Source: Paraburkholderia susongensis
Lineage (GTDB): Bacteria > Pseudomonadota > Gammaproteobacteria > Burkholderiales > Burkholderiaceae
Length of the DNA: 64,000 nt
Assembly (NCBI RefSeq): GCF_900177725.1
Contig: NZ_FXAT01000005.1
Location: 248,001 to 312,000 of the forward strand
Direction: 5' to 3'
The translations under genes and the position numbers were made by a program. The notes under the pieces were generated by a model. The model was given only the letters and a program-made list of their open reading frames with translations. It did no database searches and had not been told where the DNA came from. This document shows, piece after piece, positions 1 to 8,445 of the stretch (its first letter is position 1; each line of letters begins with the position of its first letter).

Positions 1-139
1 CGCCTGCTGGGCCGTAGCCCAATACCCTGAGACCCCAGCCCTCGGCACGATTCTCCCGGCACCGGTGCTTCACATCGGCGGAACTCACCGGCACCGCCTT
101 CACCTCAACCAGAAAATCGCTCCGGCATCCTTACTATGC
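1..139. other. left edge, no gene assigned
   Basis: This short edge segment lies downstream of the aldo/keto reductase gene. One forward frame stays open to the window edge but does not resemble any family I know. It may be the end of a gene cut by the window or simply spacer. Confidence 0.3.
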
Positions 140-1003
140 TCAGATCATTCCGTTCAACCGGTCAAGCGCTTCAGCCGGAAGAACGAGTTCTGCCGCCGCC
201 AGGTTTTCCCGCAAATGTTTGAGCGATGATGTACCCGGGATCAGCAGGACGTTAGGAGAGCGTTTCAGCAGCCACGCGAGTGCGACCTGCATCGGGGTTG
301 CGTCGAGAGATTGCGCGACCTCGGACAACGTCGCGGACTGCAGCGGGGAGAAACCGCCCAGCGGGAAGAACGGCACATAGGGCAGGCCGCGATCGGCAAG
401 CGCATCGATCAGCCGATCGTCTTCGCGTTGCACGAGATTGAACAGGTTCTGCACGCAGACGACCGCCGCGATCGACTGCGCTTCCTCGATCTGCGCGGCG
501 GTGACATTGCTAAGCCCCAGATGCCGGATCAGGCCTTGCCGCTGCAACTCCACAAGCGTCGTGAATGCCTCGGCGATCGAGCCCTCGACCGGCTGCCGAT
601 TGTCGCCCATCGCGCGGAGATTCACGACGTCGAGAACATCGACACCGAGATTGCGCAGGTTGTCGTGCACCGCTCGCGTGAGTTCAGCCGGACTTTGCGC
701 GGGGTTCCACGAAGCGTCCGGCCCGCGCACGGCGCCCACCTTCGTCACGATCGTGAGGTCGGCCGGATAAGGATGCAGCGCCTCGCGAATGATGAGGTTC
801 GTGACGTGCGGACCATAAAAGTCACTGGTGTCGATATGGTTCACACCGCTTGCCACCGCCTCGCGCAGCACGGCAATCGCCGCGTCGCGATCCTTCGGCG
901 GCCCGAACACGCCCGGCCCGGCGAGTTGCATCGCCCCATAGCCCATGCGGTTCACGACACGATCGCCGAGCGGGAACGTGGCGGGGATAGGTGTAGCGGT
1001 CAT
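140..1003 (-). CDS. aldo/keto reductase family oxidoreductase
   Basis: A 287-residue NADPH-dependent aldo/keto reductase, a cytosolic TIM barrel that reduces aldehydes or ketones. The usual Asp58-Thr-Ser-Asp-Phe-Tyr63 and Lys88 (in TKVGA) fit three members of the catalytic tetrad. The fourth, normally a His in the strand after the DVLD segment, is Asn (VVNLR), as in a subset of bacterial members. The C-terminal IPGTSS stretch fits the cofactor phosphate-binding loop. The start is supported by GGAG just upstream. It is the last gene of a leftward group with DoxX and pirin, facing away from the LysR gene at 2513. The substrate cannot be read from sequence. Confidence 0.9.
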   Translation of the reverse strand: MTATPIPATFPLGDRVVNRMGYGAMQLAGPGVFGPPKDRDAAIAVLREAVASGVNHIDTSDFYGPHVTNLIIREALHPYPADLTIVTKVGAVRGPDASWNPAQSPAELTRAVHDNLRNLGVDVLDVVNLRAMGDNRQPVEGSIAEAFTTLVELQRQGLIRHLGLSNVTAAQIEEAQSIAAVVCVQNLFNLVQREDDRLIDALADRGLPYVPFFPLGGFSPLQSATLSEVAQSLDATPMQVALAWLLKRSPNVLLIPGTSSLKHLRENLAAAELVLPAEALDRLNGMI

Positions 1004-1168
1004 AGCTGAACTCCAGTTGGGTCTTTCGACTGCTCTCGCGCGTGACTGGCTTCAATCACGCCGGAGCTTGCTTTCAGATGCGGCCATACGGTCCGCGTAA
1101 AACAGAACACCAGACAAGACGAACACCCGCCTGTTCAGGCAGGCGTTCGCCTCGACGAATCCGTCGTC

Positions 1169-1585
1169 CTAGCTCGCACCCAAAGACGCCAGCCGCGCAC
1201 GCGAGGCGCGCGAGTCCAGGCTGAACGCGCCAGCACCGAAGTAGGTAATCTGCAGAAGGCCGCCAGCCATCATCACGTTCTTCATGAAGTGAATCATCTG
1301 GTTCTGATCGGCGAAGTTGTGGTGGAAGAATGCCGCCGTCACGAGACAGAACACCGCCATCGCGAGCGACACGTAGCGGGCACGGTATCCCGACAGCAAC
1401 AGCAAGCCGCCGCCCAGCTCTACCGCCACGGCGCCAATGTAAGCGAGCGGCGGCACCGGCAAACCCATGGCAGCGATATAGCCGACCGTCGCGGCGTGTG
1501 CGCCGAGCTTGCCCAGCCCGCTCAGCACGAACGGTGCTCCAATCATGATACGACCCAACAGTGGAAGAAACTTGTAACGATCCAT
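1169..1585 (-). CDS. DoxX family membrane protein
   Basis: A 138-residue inner-membrane protein with about four hydrophobic segments and the DoxX-type opening (LPLLGRIMIGAPFVLSGLGKL). Members are small quinone/redox-associated membrane proteins whose exact reaction is often unknown. AGGAG lies a few bases before the ATG. It sits between the pirin and aldo/keto reductase genes in the same direction, a common stress-responsive grouping controlled by an adjacent LysR protein. Length is normal. Confidence 0.85.
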   Translation of the reverse strand: MDRYKFLPLLGRIMIGAPFVLSGLGKLGAHAATVGYIAAMGLPVPPLAYIGAVAVELGGGLLLLSGYRARYVSLAMAVFCLVTAAFFHHNFADQNQMIHFMKNVMMAGGLLQITYFGAGAFSLDSRASRARLASLGAS

Positions 1586-1627
1586 GATGATCTCCTGAAA
1601 TTGACTTACGTAGGTGGATCAAAAAAA

Positions 1628-2332
1628 TTACACCTGGCCGGTGTCCACCATCACCAGCTCGGAATCTTCGAGCGCGGTTATTTCAACTGCCGGTACTTCC
1701 GTGATCGCAACGCCATCCAGCGCACCCATAGGCTCGCCGTCGACTTCGATTCGTCCCGACGCCACCACGAGATAGGCGCAACGAGATGAACTCAACGCCT
1801 GCCGGATGCTCTCGCCCGCCTTGAGCGTTGCGCCAAGCAGCCGCGCATCCGCACGAATGGGAAGCGCGCCTTCGTCCTCGGCGAAACCGCTCGCAAGGAT
1901 GACGAAGCGCCCCGAGCGATCGCTCTTCGGAAACGGCTTCGTATCCCACTGAGGTTCGCCACCGGCCACGCGAGGCGACAGCCAGATCTGATAGAGCTTG
2001 AGCGGCGCGTCACCCTTGTTGAACTCAGCGTGGCGTATGCCCTTGCCGGCGCTCATGACCTGAACGTCGCCCGCGCGGATCGTTCCTTCGGATCCCAAAG
2101 TATCGCGATGACCGAGAACCCCCTGGCGCACATAGGTGATGATCTCCACGTCGCGGTGTCCATGCATTGGAAAGCCGCCGCCGACCGCAATCTCATCGTC
2201 GTTCCAGACGATCAGGGGACCCAGAGCATCGTGTTCGGGATTGTCGTCAGCGCTGACGGCGAAATGGTGCTTCGCGCGCAGCCAGCCGAGATCGGCGCTG
2301 CCCAGTGACTCCCAACGGCGGTGTGCAAACAT
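1628..2332 (-). CDS. pirin family protein
   Basis: A 234-residue bicupin. The N-terminal cupin carries the pirin metal ligands as HGH (in FPMHGHRDVEI) and HxE (in GKGIRHAEFN). Bacterial pirins include quercetin 2,3-dioxygenase-like and redox-sensing proteins, so the activity is left open. The chosen ATG (MFAHRRW) has AAGGAG five bases upstream; an ATG ten codons earlier would put that ribosome-binding site inside the gene. First gene of the leftward pirin-DoxX-AKR group and divergent from the LysR gene at 2513, which probably controls it. Confidence 0.88.
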   Translation of the reverse strand: MFAHRRWESLGSADLGWLRAKHHFAVSADDNPEHDALGPLIVWNDDEIAVGGGFPMHGHRDVEIITYVRQGVLGHRDTLGSEGTIRAGDVQVMSAGKGIRHAEFNKGDAPLKLYQIWLSPRVAGGEPQWDTKPFPKSDRSGRFVILASGFAEDEGALPIRADARLLGATLKAGESIRQALSSSRCAYLVVASGRIEVDGEPMGALDGVAITEVPAVEITALEDSELVMVDTGQV

Positions 2333-2512
2333 GTCGGCTCCTTTTTCCTTCGGCCCGGACATGGGACAGTCGCCGGATCGGCGCCCGCTGATGCCAGTGA
2401 TGATTCAGACCGTGACCGAATGCTATAGACGCAACGATCACGCGCATATCTCCCCAATTGCAATGCATCATTGCTCGTGGTAGAACGATGGAAACCCCAT
2501 TAAGGTCCGCCC

Positions 2513-3442
2513 ATGACCCAGATCACCGACCTCAATGACCTGAGAATCTTCGCGGAGGTGGTCGGGCACGGCAGCTTCACGGCCGCCGCCCGCGCCCTCG
2601 GCACACAGACGTCCAAACTCAGCCGGCGCGTTCGCGCATTGGAAGAGGAGCTTCAGGTCCGCCTGCTCAATCGCACGAGCCGGAGCCTCTCGCTCACGGA
2701 AACCGGGCGGCAGTTCTATCAGCATTGCGTGGCCGTGGTGGCGGAATCGAAGGCGGCCAAAGACATCGTCGAGCAGACGCTGACAACGCCCCAGGGCACG
2801 GTACGCGTCAGTTGCCCGCTGGCATTGCTGAGCGCGGGTGTCTCCGCGATCATTGCCCGATACGTAGAGGACAACCCGCAAGTCCAGGTACTGCTCGATG
2901 CAACCAACCGCCGCGTGGATGTCGTCGAGGAGGGTCTGGACTTTGCCATCCGGGTCCGGCTTCCCCCACTCGAAAACACCGATCTGGCGGTGCGGCAACT
3001 GGGCTTGTCGATCCACATTCTGGTCGCCAGTCCAGAATTGGCCGCGCGCTATCCGGCGCCCAGTTCCATCGACTCTCTGAAAGAATGGCCCACCCTCGCG
3101 ATGGCGAGCAGCAGCGGGCGATTTGCGTGGAACCTGGTCGACGCCAAGGGTGAGGCGATGTCGTGGACCCATCAGCCCCGCCTGGCAACCGACGATCTCG
3201 CCAGCCTGAGGATCGCGGCAATCCAGGGCGTCGGCGTGGCCTTGCTGCCTCGGGAGCTGGTCGGAGAGGACCTTCAGGCTGGCCGGCTACGGCAGTTGCT
3301 GCCCGATCTGGCAACGACGCCGGGCCTCGTGCACGCGATCTTCGCCACGCGCCGGGGTATGGTTCCGGCGGTCCGGCATCTGCTCGACGCACTCGTTGCG
3401 GGATTTGGAGCGCTCAACGAAAAGTGGTACGGCGGCCGTTGA
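2513..3442 (+). CDS. LysR family transcriptional regulator
   Basis: A 309-residue LysR-type regulator with the N-terminal winged helix-turn-helix (roughly residues 8-65: FAEVVGHGSFTAAARAL, then TSKLSRRVRALEEEL) and a two-lobed effector-binding domain. It is divergent from the pirin/DoxX/aldo-keto reductase group, and the roughly 180-base gap between starts is the likely control region. The class is close to the many LysR proteins that regulate a neighbouring pirin or DoxX operon; no effector can be assigned. Confidence 0.92.
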   Translation: MTQITDLNDLRIFAEVVGHGSFTAAARALGTQTSKLSRRVRALEEELQVRLLNRTSRSLSLTETGRQFYQHCVAVVAESKAAKDIVEQTLTTPQGTVRVSCPLALLSAGVSAIIARYVEDNPQVQVLLDATNRRVDVVEEGLDFAIRVRLPPLENTDLAVRQLGLSIHILVASPELAARYPAPSSIDSLKEWPTLAMASSSGRFAWNLVDAKGEAMSWTHQPRLATDDLASLRIAAIQGVGVALLPRELVGEDLQAGRLRQLLPDLATTPGLVHAIFATRRGMVPAVRHLLDALVAGFGALNEKWYGGR

Positions 3443-3483
3443 TACGCCAGTGCGATGCGTCTCTACCTCAGCGAGTGGGCCGC

Positions 3484-4434
3484 TCAGTTCTTCTTTTGTG
3501 CGCGTGAGATGCTGCTCGGCAAAGTGGTCCAGCGAGCTTCCAGATCCAGTTTCCTGACGTGCTCGCTCAACGCATCCGCGAAAACGCGAATCTTCGCGGG
3601 CTGGTTCCGGCGGCTCTGGTAGGCGATGTTGATCGTCAGGGGCGGCAACTCCCAGTCGCTCAATAACGGAATCAGGCGGCCGGCAACGATGTCATCGTGC
3701 ACGATGTAGAGAGGCTGAATGACGATGCCGAGGCCGGCGCGGCCCGCCGCGCAAATCACCTGCCCTTCGTTCGACTCCAGCGCGGCGCTAATCGCGATGC
3801 TGCGCCGCTCGCGCCCTCGTCTCAATTGCAACTGATAAGGGCTCTCCGCATAGCTATAAACGAGCACATTGTGCTTCGCGATCTCTTCCGGCGACCGCGG
3901 CACGCCGTGCTGCGCCAGATAGCCGGGCGATGCGGCCAGCACGCGCCGCGTATGCGCGAGCCGCCGCACGGTAATGCCCGAATCGCCCTCATGCTCGCGC
4001 GTGCGGATCGCAACGTCGATGCCCGCCTCGATGAAATTCGGGTAACGGTTCGCCGCCGTGATCTGTACGACGAGTTCAGGATAGCGTTGATTGAATTCGG
4101 AGAGCCACGGTGCGATGTGCAACACCGCGAACGACACTGAACTTGTCACGCGCAACACGCCTCGCGGGCGCTGCGCCATATCGCTGATCGCGGTATCCGC
4201 TTCGGCAAGCTCCGAAAGGATCGACACGCAACGACGCCGATATTCGCGCCCGGCATCCGTTAGCCACAGTCGCCGAGTGGTGCGCTCGACGAGCCGCGCG
4301 CCCAAGCGGTCTTCCAATGCGCTCAACGTGCGGCTCGCCGCCGCATTCGAAATGCCGAGCCGTTCGGCCGCCTGCGACAGACTCCCGAGGTCTGCCGTCA
4401 GCACGAAGAACTCCATTTGCGTGTAGCGATCCAT
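3484..4434 (-). CDS. LysR family regulator, probably of the hydroxyquinol genes
   Basis: A 316-residue LysR regulator. The helix-turn-helix is in the first 60 residues (VLTADLGSLSQAAERLGIS, AASRTLSALEDRL) and the ligand domain follows. It is transcribed away from the intradiol dioxygenase at 4566, the classical arrangement for LysR control of ring-cleavage genes. The region between the two starts contains a perfect 9-bp inverted repeat (4456-4487), so autoregulation plus control of the dioxygenase/maleylacetate reductase pair is the simplest reading. Its C-terminus converges on the LysR gene at 2513. Confidence 0.9.
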   Translation of the reverse strand: MDRYTQMEFFVLTADLGSLSQAAERLGISNAAASRTLSALEDRLGARLVERTTRRLWLTDAGREYRRRCVSILSELAEADTAISDMAQRPRGVLRVTSSVSFAVLHIAPWLSEFNQRYPELVVQITAANRYPNFIEAGIDVAIRTREHEGDSGITVRRLAHTRRVLAASPGYLAQHGVPRSPEEIAKHNVLVYSYAESPYQLQLRRGRERRSIAISAALESNEGQVICAAGRAGLGIVIQPLYIVHDDIVAGRLIPLLSDWELPPLTINIAYQSRRNQPAKIRVFADALSEHVRKLDLEARWTTLPSSISRAQKKN

Positions 4435-4455
4435 GTCGAGACTTTTCCGCTCATT

Positions 4456-4487
4456 GGAAATATGTTTTTACTATAGCGCATATTTCC
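4456..4487. promoter_or_regulatory. inverted repeat in LysR/dioxygenase divergent promoter
   Basis: GGAAATATG (4456-4464) and CATATTTCC (4479-4487) form a perfect 9-bp inverted repeat with a 14-base spacer. It is AT-rich in a GC-rich setting and lies between the LysR start (4434) and the dioxygenase start (4566). Size and placement fit a LysR-type binding site. Assignment is by position and symmetry only. Confidence 0.6.
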
Positions 4488-4565
4488 CGGCGCATAACGC
4501 CGCTACAGTAGACAGACAGGCCATCCAGGCGATGTGCCCGGCAACACGAAACTCGAGGAAAGATC

Positions 4566-5450
4566 ATGCGCAACATCAGCGAAGACACCATCACCCAGGC
4601 AGTGCTCGCAGCGATGTCCGGCTGCTCCGACGACAGGCTGCGCACCGTGATGACCAGCCTTGTCCAGCATTTGCATTCGTTCGCAAGAGAAGTGAAGCTG
4701 ACCGAGAGCGAATGGCTGTACGCGATCAATTTCCTCACCGACGTCGGCCACATCACCGACGAAAAGCGCCAGGAGTTCGTACTCCTGTCGGACACGCTCG
4801 GCCTTTCGATGCTGGTGACGACACAGAACAACCGCAAGCCGGCCGAATGCACGGAAGCAACGGTTCTGGGTCCGTTCTTCGTTTCGGGTGCCCCCGAATA
4901 CAGGAACGGCGACGATATTTCCAACGGCGCGGCGGGCCTTCCGTGTTTCGTTTCCGGCCGCATTCAGGGTCTTTCGAGTGAGCCCGTGGCGGGAGCCGCG
5001 ATCGAGGTCTGGCAATCGGATGAAGATGGGTATTACGACGTCCAGTATGGAAACGCCGAGGACGAGAAGATAGATTTCCAGGCCCGCGGCCGTTTGCAGA
5101 CGCTGCCCGACGGACGCTTTCATTTCCGCTCGATTCTCGCCGAGGCCTATCCGATTCCGCACGATGGGCCGGTAGGCCGAATGCTCGATGCACTCGGGCG
5201 CCATCCGTGGCGTCCCGCGCATCTGCATTTCTGGATCAAGGCGCCAGGCTACGAGCCGTTGATTACACACGTGTTCCGCAACGGTGACCAATACCTCGAC
5301 TCGGACGCCGTGTTCGGCGTGCGCTCGACCTTGATCGTCGACTGGGTAGAGCATCCGCCGGGCATCGCGCCGGACGGCACCGTGATGGACACCTCGTTCT
5401 ATACGCTCGATTACGACTTCGTTCTCAACCCTGCGGAGCATGCGTCGTGA
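4566..5450 (+). CDS. intradiol ring-cleavage dioxygenase, probable hydroxyquinol 1,2-dioxygenase
   Basis: A 294-residue non-haem Fe(III) intradiol dioxygenase. An N-terminal helical dimerisation segment (about 1-90) precedes the catalytic domain. Probable iron ligands are a Tyr in DGYYDVQY (156-161), Tyr195 in EAYPIPHDGP, and His219/His221 in RPAHLHF. The YPIPHDGPVG motif and length resemble hydroxyquinol 1,2-dioxygenases more than catechol enzymes, and the next gene encodes maleylacetate reductase, which acts on the expected product. Reaction (family knowledge): benzene-1,2,4-triol + O2 to maleylacetate. GAGGAAAG precedes the start. A chlorocatechol-type substrate is possible. Confidence 0.88.
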   Translation: MRNISEDTITQAVLAAMSGCSDDRLRTVMTSLVQHLHSFAREVKLTESEWLYAINFLTDVGHITDEKRQEFVLLSDTLGLSMLVTTQNNRKPAECTEATVLGPFFVSGAPEYRNGDDISNGAAGLPCFVSGRIQGLSSEPVAGAAIEVWQSDEDGYYDVQYGNAEDEKIDFQARGRLQTLPDGRFHFRSILAEAYPIPHDGPVGRMLDALGRHPWRPAHLHFWIKAPGYEPLITHVFRNGDQYLDSDAVFGVRSTLIVDWVEHPPGIAPDGTVMDTSFYTLDYDFVLNPAEHAS

Positions 5451-5495
5451 CACGACAGGTCGATACGCTCACCGATACTCTCGCCGGAACCCGAT

Positions 5496-6569
5496 ATGTC
5501 CACCTCTGAATTCGTCTATAACGGGCGCGCCACGCGTGTCGTCTTTGGGCGCGGCTCACGCGCCCACATCGAACGGGAACTAGACGCATTGCAGACACGG
5601 CGCGCTCTGATTCTGTGCAGCTACGAGCAGCGAGAGCTGGGTTCGTCCGTTGCCGGGCAATTGGGTGAGCGTGCAGCAGGCGTATTCGATCGCGCCGCCA
5701 TGCATGTGCCGGTTGAACTGGTCGCGCAGGCACGCGCGGTCGCGGCGTCACTCGCTGCCGACTGTGTCGTCGCCGTGGGTGGCGGCTCCGCGATCGGGCT
5801 CGCCAAGGGCCTCGCCCTCGAAACGAACCTGCCCATTCTCGCCGTGCCGACCACCTACGCGGGCAGTGAAATGACGCCCATATTCGGGTTGACCGATGCG
5901 GGCCTGAAACGTACAGGCACTGACTTGCGCGTATTACCCAAAACGGTGGTCTACGATCCGGACCTGACTCTGACGCTGCCGGTCGGCCTGTCCGTCACCA
6001 GCGGCATCAACGCGATTGCGCACGCAGCGGAAGGATTGTATTCACGCGATGCCAATCCTCTTACCAGCCTCATGGCCGAAGAAGGCATCGCGGCGCTCGC
6101 ACGCAGTTTGCCGCGGATCGTTGCACGGCAGAACGATTCATCCGCACGCGCCGACGCGCTCTACGGCGCCTGGCTGTGCGGCACCGTGCTCGGCAGTGTC
6201 GGCATGGCGCTGCATCACAAGCTCTGTCACACACTTGGCGGCAGTTTCAATCTGCCGCACGCGCCCACTCATACCATCGTGCTGCCGCACGCGTTGGCGT
6301 ACAACGCCAACGCCGTGCCCGATGCCATGAAACGGATTGCGCGGGCTATCGGGCACGACAGTGCCGCGCAAGGCCTATACGAACTTGCGCGCGCGAACGG
6401 CGCACCCGTTGCGCTCAAGGAGATCGGCATGCTCGAGGAACAACTCGACGAGGCCGCCGGCATCGCATGCAACAACGCTTACTGGAATCCCCGTCCGCTG
6501 GAACGCGAAGCGATTCGCGCGCTGCTGCAGCGCGCATTTGACGGTGATGCACCCAAGGATGGCGTGTAA
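5496..6569 (+). CDS. maleylacetate reductase
   Basis: A 357-residue iron-type alcohol dehydrogenase family member, of the length and architecture of maleylacetate reductases: a Rossmann-like N-domain with VAVGGGSAIGLAKGLAL, then PTTYAGSEMTPIFG, then a helical C-domain with conserved His (MALHHKLCHTLGG, LPHAPTHTIVLPHA). It reduces maleylacetate to 3-oxoadipate with NAD(P)H. It starts 45 bases after the dioxygenase and is surely cotranscribed. Together the two genes form the lower hydroxyquinol route; 3-oxoadipate activation and thiolysis genes are not nearby. Confidence 0.9.
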   Translation: MSTSEFVYNGRATRVVFGRGSRAHIERELDALQTRRALILCSYEQRELGSSVAGQLGERAAGVFDRAAMHVPVELVAQARAVAASLAADCVVAVGGGSAIGLAKGLALETNLPILAVPTTYAGSEMTPIFGLTDAGLKRTGTDLRVLPKTVVYDPDLTLTLPVGLSVTSGINAIAHAAEGLYSRDANPLTSLMAEEGIAALARSLPRIVARQNDSSARADALYGAWLCGTVLGSVGMALHHKLCHTLGGSFNLPHAPTHTIVLPHALAYNANAVPDAMKRIARAIGHDSAAQGLYELARANGAPVALKEIGMLEEQLDEAAGIACNNAYWNPRPLEREAIRALLQRAFDGDAPKDGV

Positions 6570-6701
6570 AACGAGCTCATCTGCCGCCAAGGAAATGGAT
6601 CGTTCCGCGGCGGATTTCAATTTAAAAACCAGCGAGTCGAATAAATTTGTGCTACTGTACAGGATAGAGTTTAAAGCCAACCTGTCGCAACGTACTCGCA
6701 C

Positions 6702-7385
6702 ATGGCGTCAAGAACACTGCCTGTTGAAAGACATATCGGAGCGCATCGCCCAATAGAACCGAAGCGTGCTGAGCAGCAGCGAGCGCAGGAAACTCGTTTA
6801 GCCATCCTGAGTGCTGCTCTTACAGAATTTTCGGCAAAAGGTTTCGAAGCGGCGAGTATTCGCAGTATTGCAGAGCGTATTGGGGTGCAGCATCCGCTCA
6901 TCACCTATCATTTCCGTTCCAAAGAAATTCTATGGCGGGCGGTGGCGGAATATGTATTCCAACGCGTCCGTCAGGAACGTGATGCCAGTCTGTCCAGCTT
7001 CGGTCCGGCCAGTGCGGTCGACCGGGTCAAGCTGGCCTACCGGGCGCTATTTCGCTTCACGGTAGACTTCCCCGAATTTCACCGCTTCATACTTCAGGAA
7101 TCGCTAGGTCACAGCACGCGGCTGCAATGGCTCGCCGAGACAAACCTGAAGCCGCTGATCGACTGGCTGCTGCCGCAAATCCGCGCTGCCCAGGAAGAAC
7201 ACTCGCTACCCAAGGTCGAGCCGATCGTTTTTCACTACATGCTGATTAGTTTGACGTCGACCTTGTCGGGATTCGGTCCAGAATTTTCGGCAACCAGTAA
7301 TCGGTCACCGTCTGATCCGGCGCTGGCTGAGGAATATTGGTGCACCGTGGAACGGCTCGTGTTTGGAGCCCTGGAGCCGTCGTAG
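6702..7385 (+). CDS. TetR/AcrR family regulator (paralogue of 19066)
   Basis: A 227-residue TetR regulator. The DNA-binding domain (about 25-75) reads AAILSAALTEF-type helix 1 and RSIAERIGVQHPLITYHF recognition helix; the ligand domain follows. The protein is strongly similar along its length to the regulator at 19066, and the recognition helices differ only conservatively (V/L, P/A), so both could bind the same operators. It lies after the maleylacetate reductase in the same direction and converges with the HMG-CoA lyase-like gene. No strong Shine-Dalgarno is seen. The upstream region (6570-6701) is AT-rich and probably carries its promoter. Confidence 0.9.
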   Translation: MASRTLPVERHIGAHRPIEPKRAEQQRAQETRLAILSAALTEFSAKGFEAASIRSIAERIGVQHPLITYHFRSKEILWRAVAEYVFQRVRQERDASLSSFGPASAVDRVKLAYRALFRFTVDFPEFHRFILQESLGHSTRLQWLAETNLKPLIDWLLPQIRAAQEEHSLPKVEPIVFHYMLISLTSTLSGFGPEFSATSNRSPSDPALAEEYWCTVERLVFGALEPS

Positions 7386-7426
7386 GAAGCCGCGGGGGCA
7401 ACGGCAGAGCGAGGCTCCGGTCGTTA

Positions 7427-8374
7427 TCAGTCGCGTACTCTTTTCGCTATCAGCGCCTTACCTGCGCGCGCACCATTGTCCCTGCCCATTTGCTGACTCA
7501 CCCAATCGCCAATCGAAACGATGGCGTCCAGATCAATTCCCGTTTCAATCCCGAGACCGTCCAGAAGATAAAGCAGATCTTCTGTCGCGACATTGCCGGT
7601 GGCACCCTTGGCATAAGGACAGCCGCCGAGTCCGCCAACGGACGAGTGGAACACCGACATGCCAACCTGAAGGGCGCCAACGATATTGGCCAACGCTTGC
7701 CCATAAGTATCGTGAAAGTGACCGGCAAGGCGTTCCAACGGAAACTCCGTCGCGGCGGCCTGAATGACTCGCCGGACATGGTGTACCGTGCCTACCCCGA
7801 TCGTATCGGCAATGTCGATTTCGTCGCACCCCAGATCGCGAAAGCGCCTGACCATATCAACGACGGCGTCGACACTCACCGGCCCCTGATAAGGACATCC
7901 GAACGAGCATGAAATGCTGGCGCGCAATCGCAGCCCCTCTTCCTTCGCCCGGCGCGCCACAGGGGCAAAGCGTTCGAGGGATTCGGCAACGGAACAATTG
8001 ATGTTGCGAAGAGAAAATGGTTCGCTCGCGGACCCGAAGATAACGACCTCATCCGCCTTGCTCGCGATTGCGGCGTCGAGCCCTTTCATGTTGGGCGTGA
8101 GCGCGGCGTAAGTCACGCCCGCCTTGCGATCCATTCCCGCCATGACGGCGGCGCCGTCCGCCATTTGCGGAATCCATTTTGGTGACACGAAAGACGCCGC
8201 TTCGATCCGCCGCACGCCGGCATCGACCAGCCGATTGACGAGTTCAATTTTGGTGCCGGTCGAGATAAACGTGCTTTCCGCCTGCAACCCATCCCTCGGG
8301 CCGACTTCGACAACCTGCACGCGCTTTGGAAGATCGCGGCCCAAGCCGTCTGCCCATTGTTCGCGGTGATTCAT
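7427..8374 (-). CDS. hydroxymethylglutaryl-CoA lyase-like protein
   Basis: A 315-residue DRE-TIM metallolyase. VEVGPRDGLQAE near the N-terminus is the HMG-CoA lyase signature with Arg/Asp for metal and acyl-CoA chemistry; GHFHDTYGQALAN supplies His metal ligands; GGLGGCPYAKGATGN carries the conserved active-site Cys loop. Reaction for the family: HMG-CoA to acetoacetate + acetyl-CoA. The ATG at 8374 has AAGGAG seven bases upstream; an earlier in-frame ATG lacks this. It sits in a catabolic island rather than with the liu genes at 41-47 kb, so it may cleave a related 3-hydroxy-acyl-CoA made in this pathway. Confidence 0.87.
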   Translation of the reverse strand: MNHREQWADGLGRDLPKRVQVVEVGPRDGLQAESTFISTGTKIELVNRLVDAGVRRIEAASFVSPKWIPQMADGAAVMAGMDRKAGVTYAALTPNMKGLDAAIASKADEVVIFGSASEPFSLRNINCSVAESLERFAPVARRAKEEGLRLRASISCSFGCPYQGPVSVDAVVDMVRRFRDLGCDEIDIADTIGVGTVHHVRRVIQAAATEFPLERLAGHFHDTYGQALANIVGALQVGMSVFHSSVGGLGGCPYAKGATGNVATEDLLYLLDGLGIETGIDLDAIVSIGDWVSQQMGRDNGARAGKALIAKRVRD

Positions 8375-8445
8375 TGTGGACTCCTTATGCAGATGCGTCT
8401 CGCCGGTGGTACGAAATCGCACGAAACCCAGGCGAGACGCTGCTC

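Noticed and set aside
4503-5453. Open frame (316 codons) antisense to the intradiol dioxygenase
   Set aside because: The iron-ligand motifs are on the plus strand and the antisense product looks like GC-rich shadow.
6625-6700. Possible copy of the island operator upstream of the first TetR gene
   Set aside because: Only scattered bases match; the CTGTACAG core there is a different palindrome, so it was not counted.
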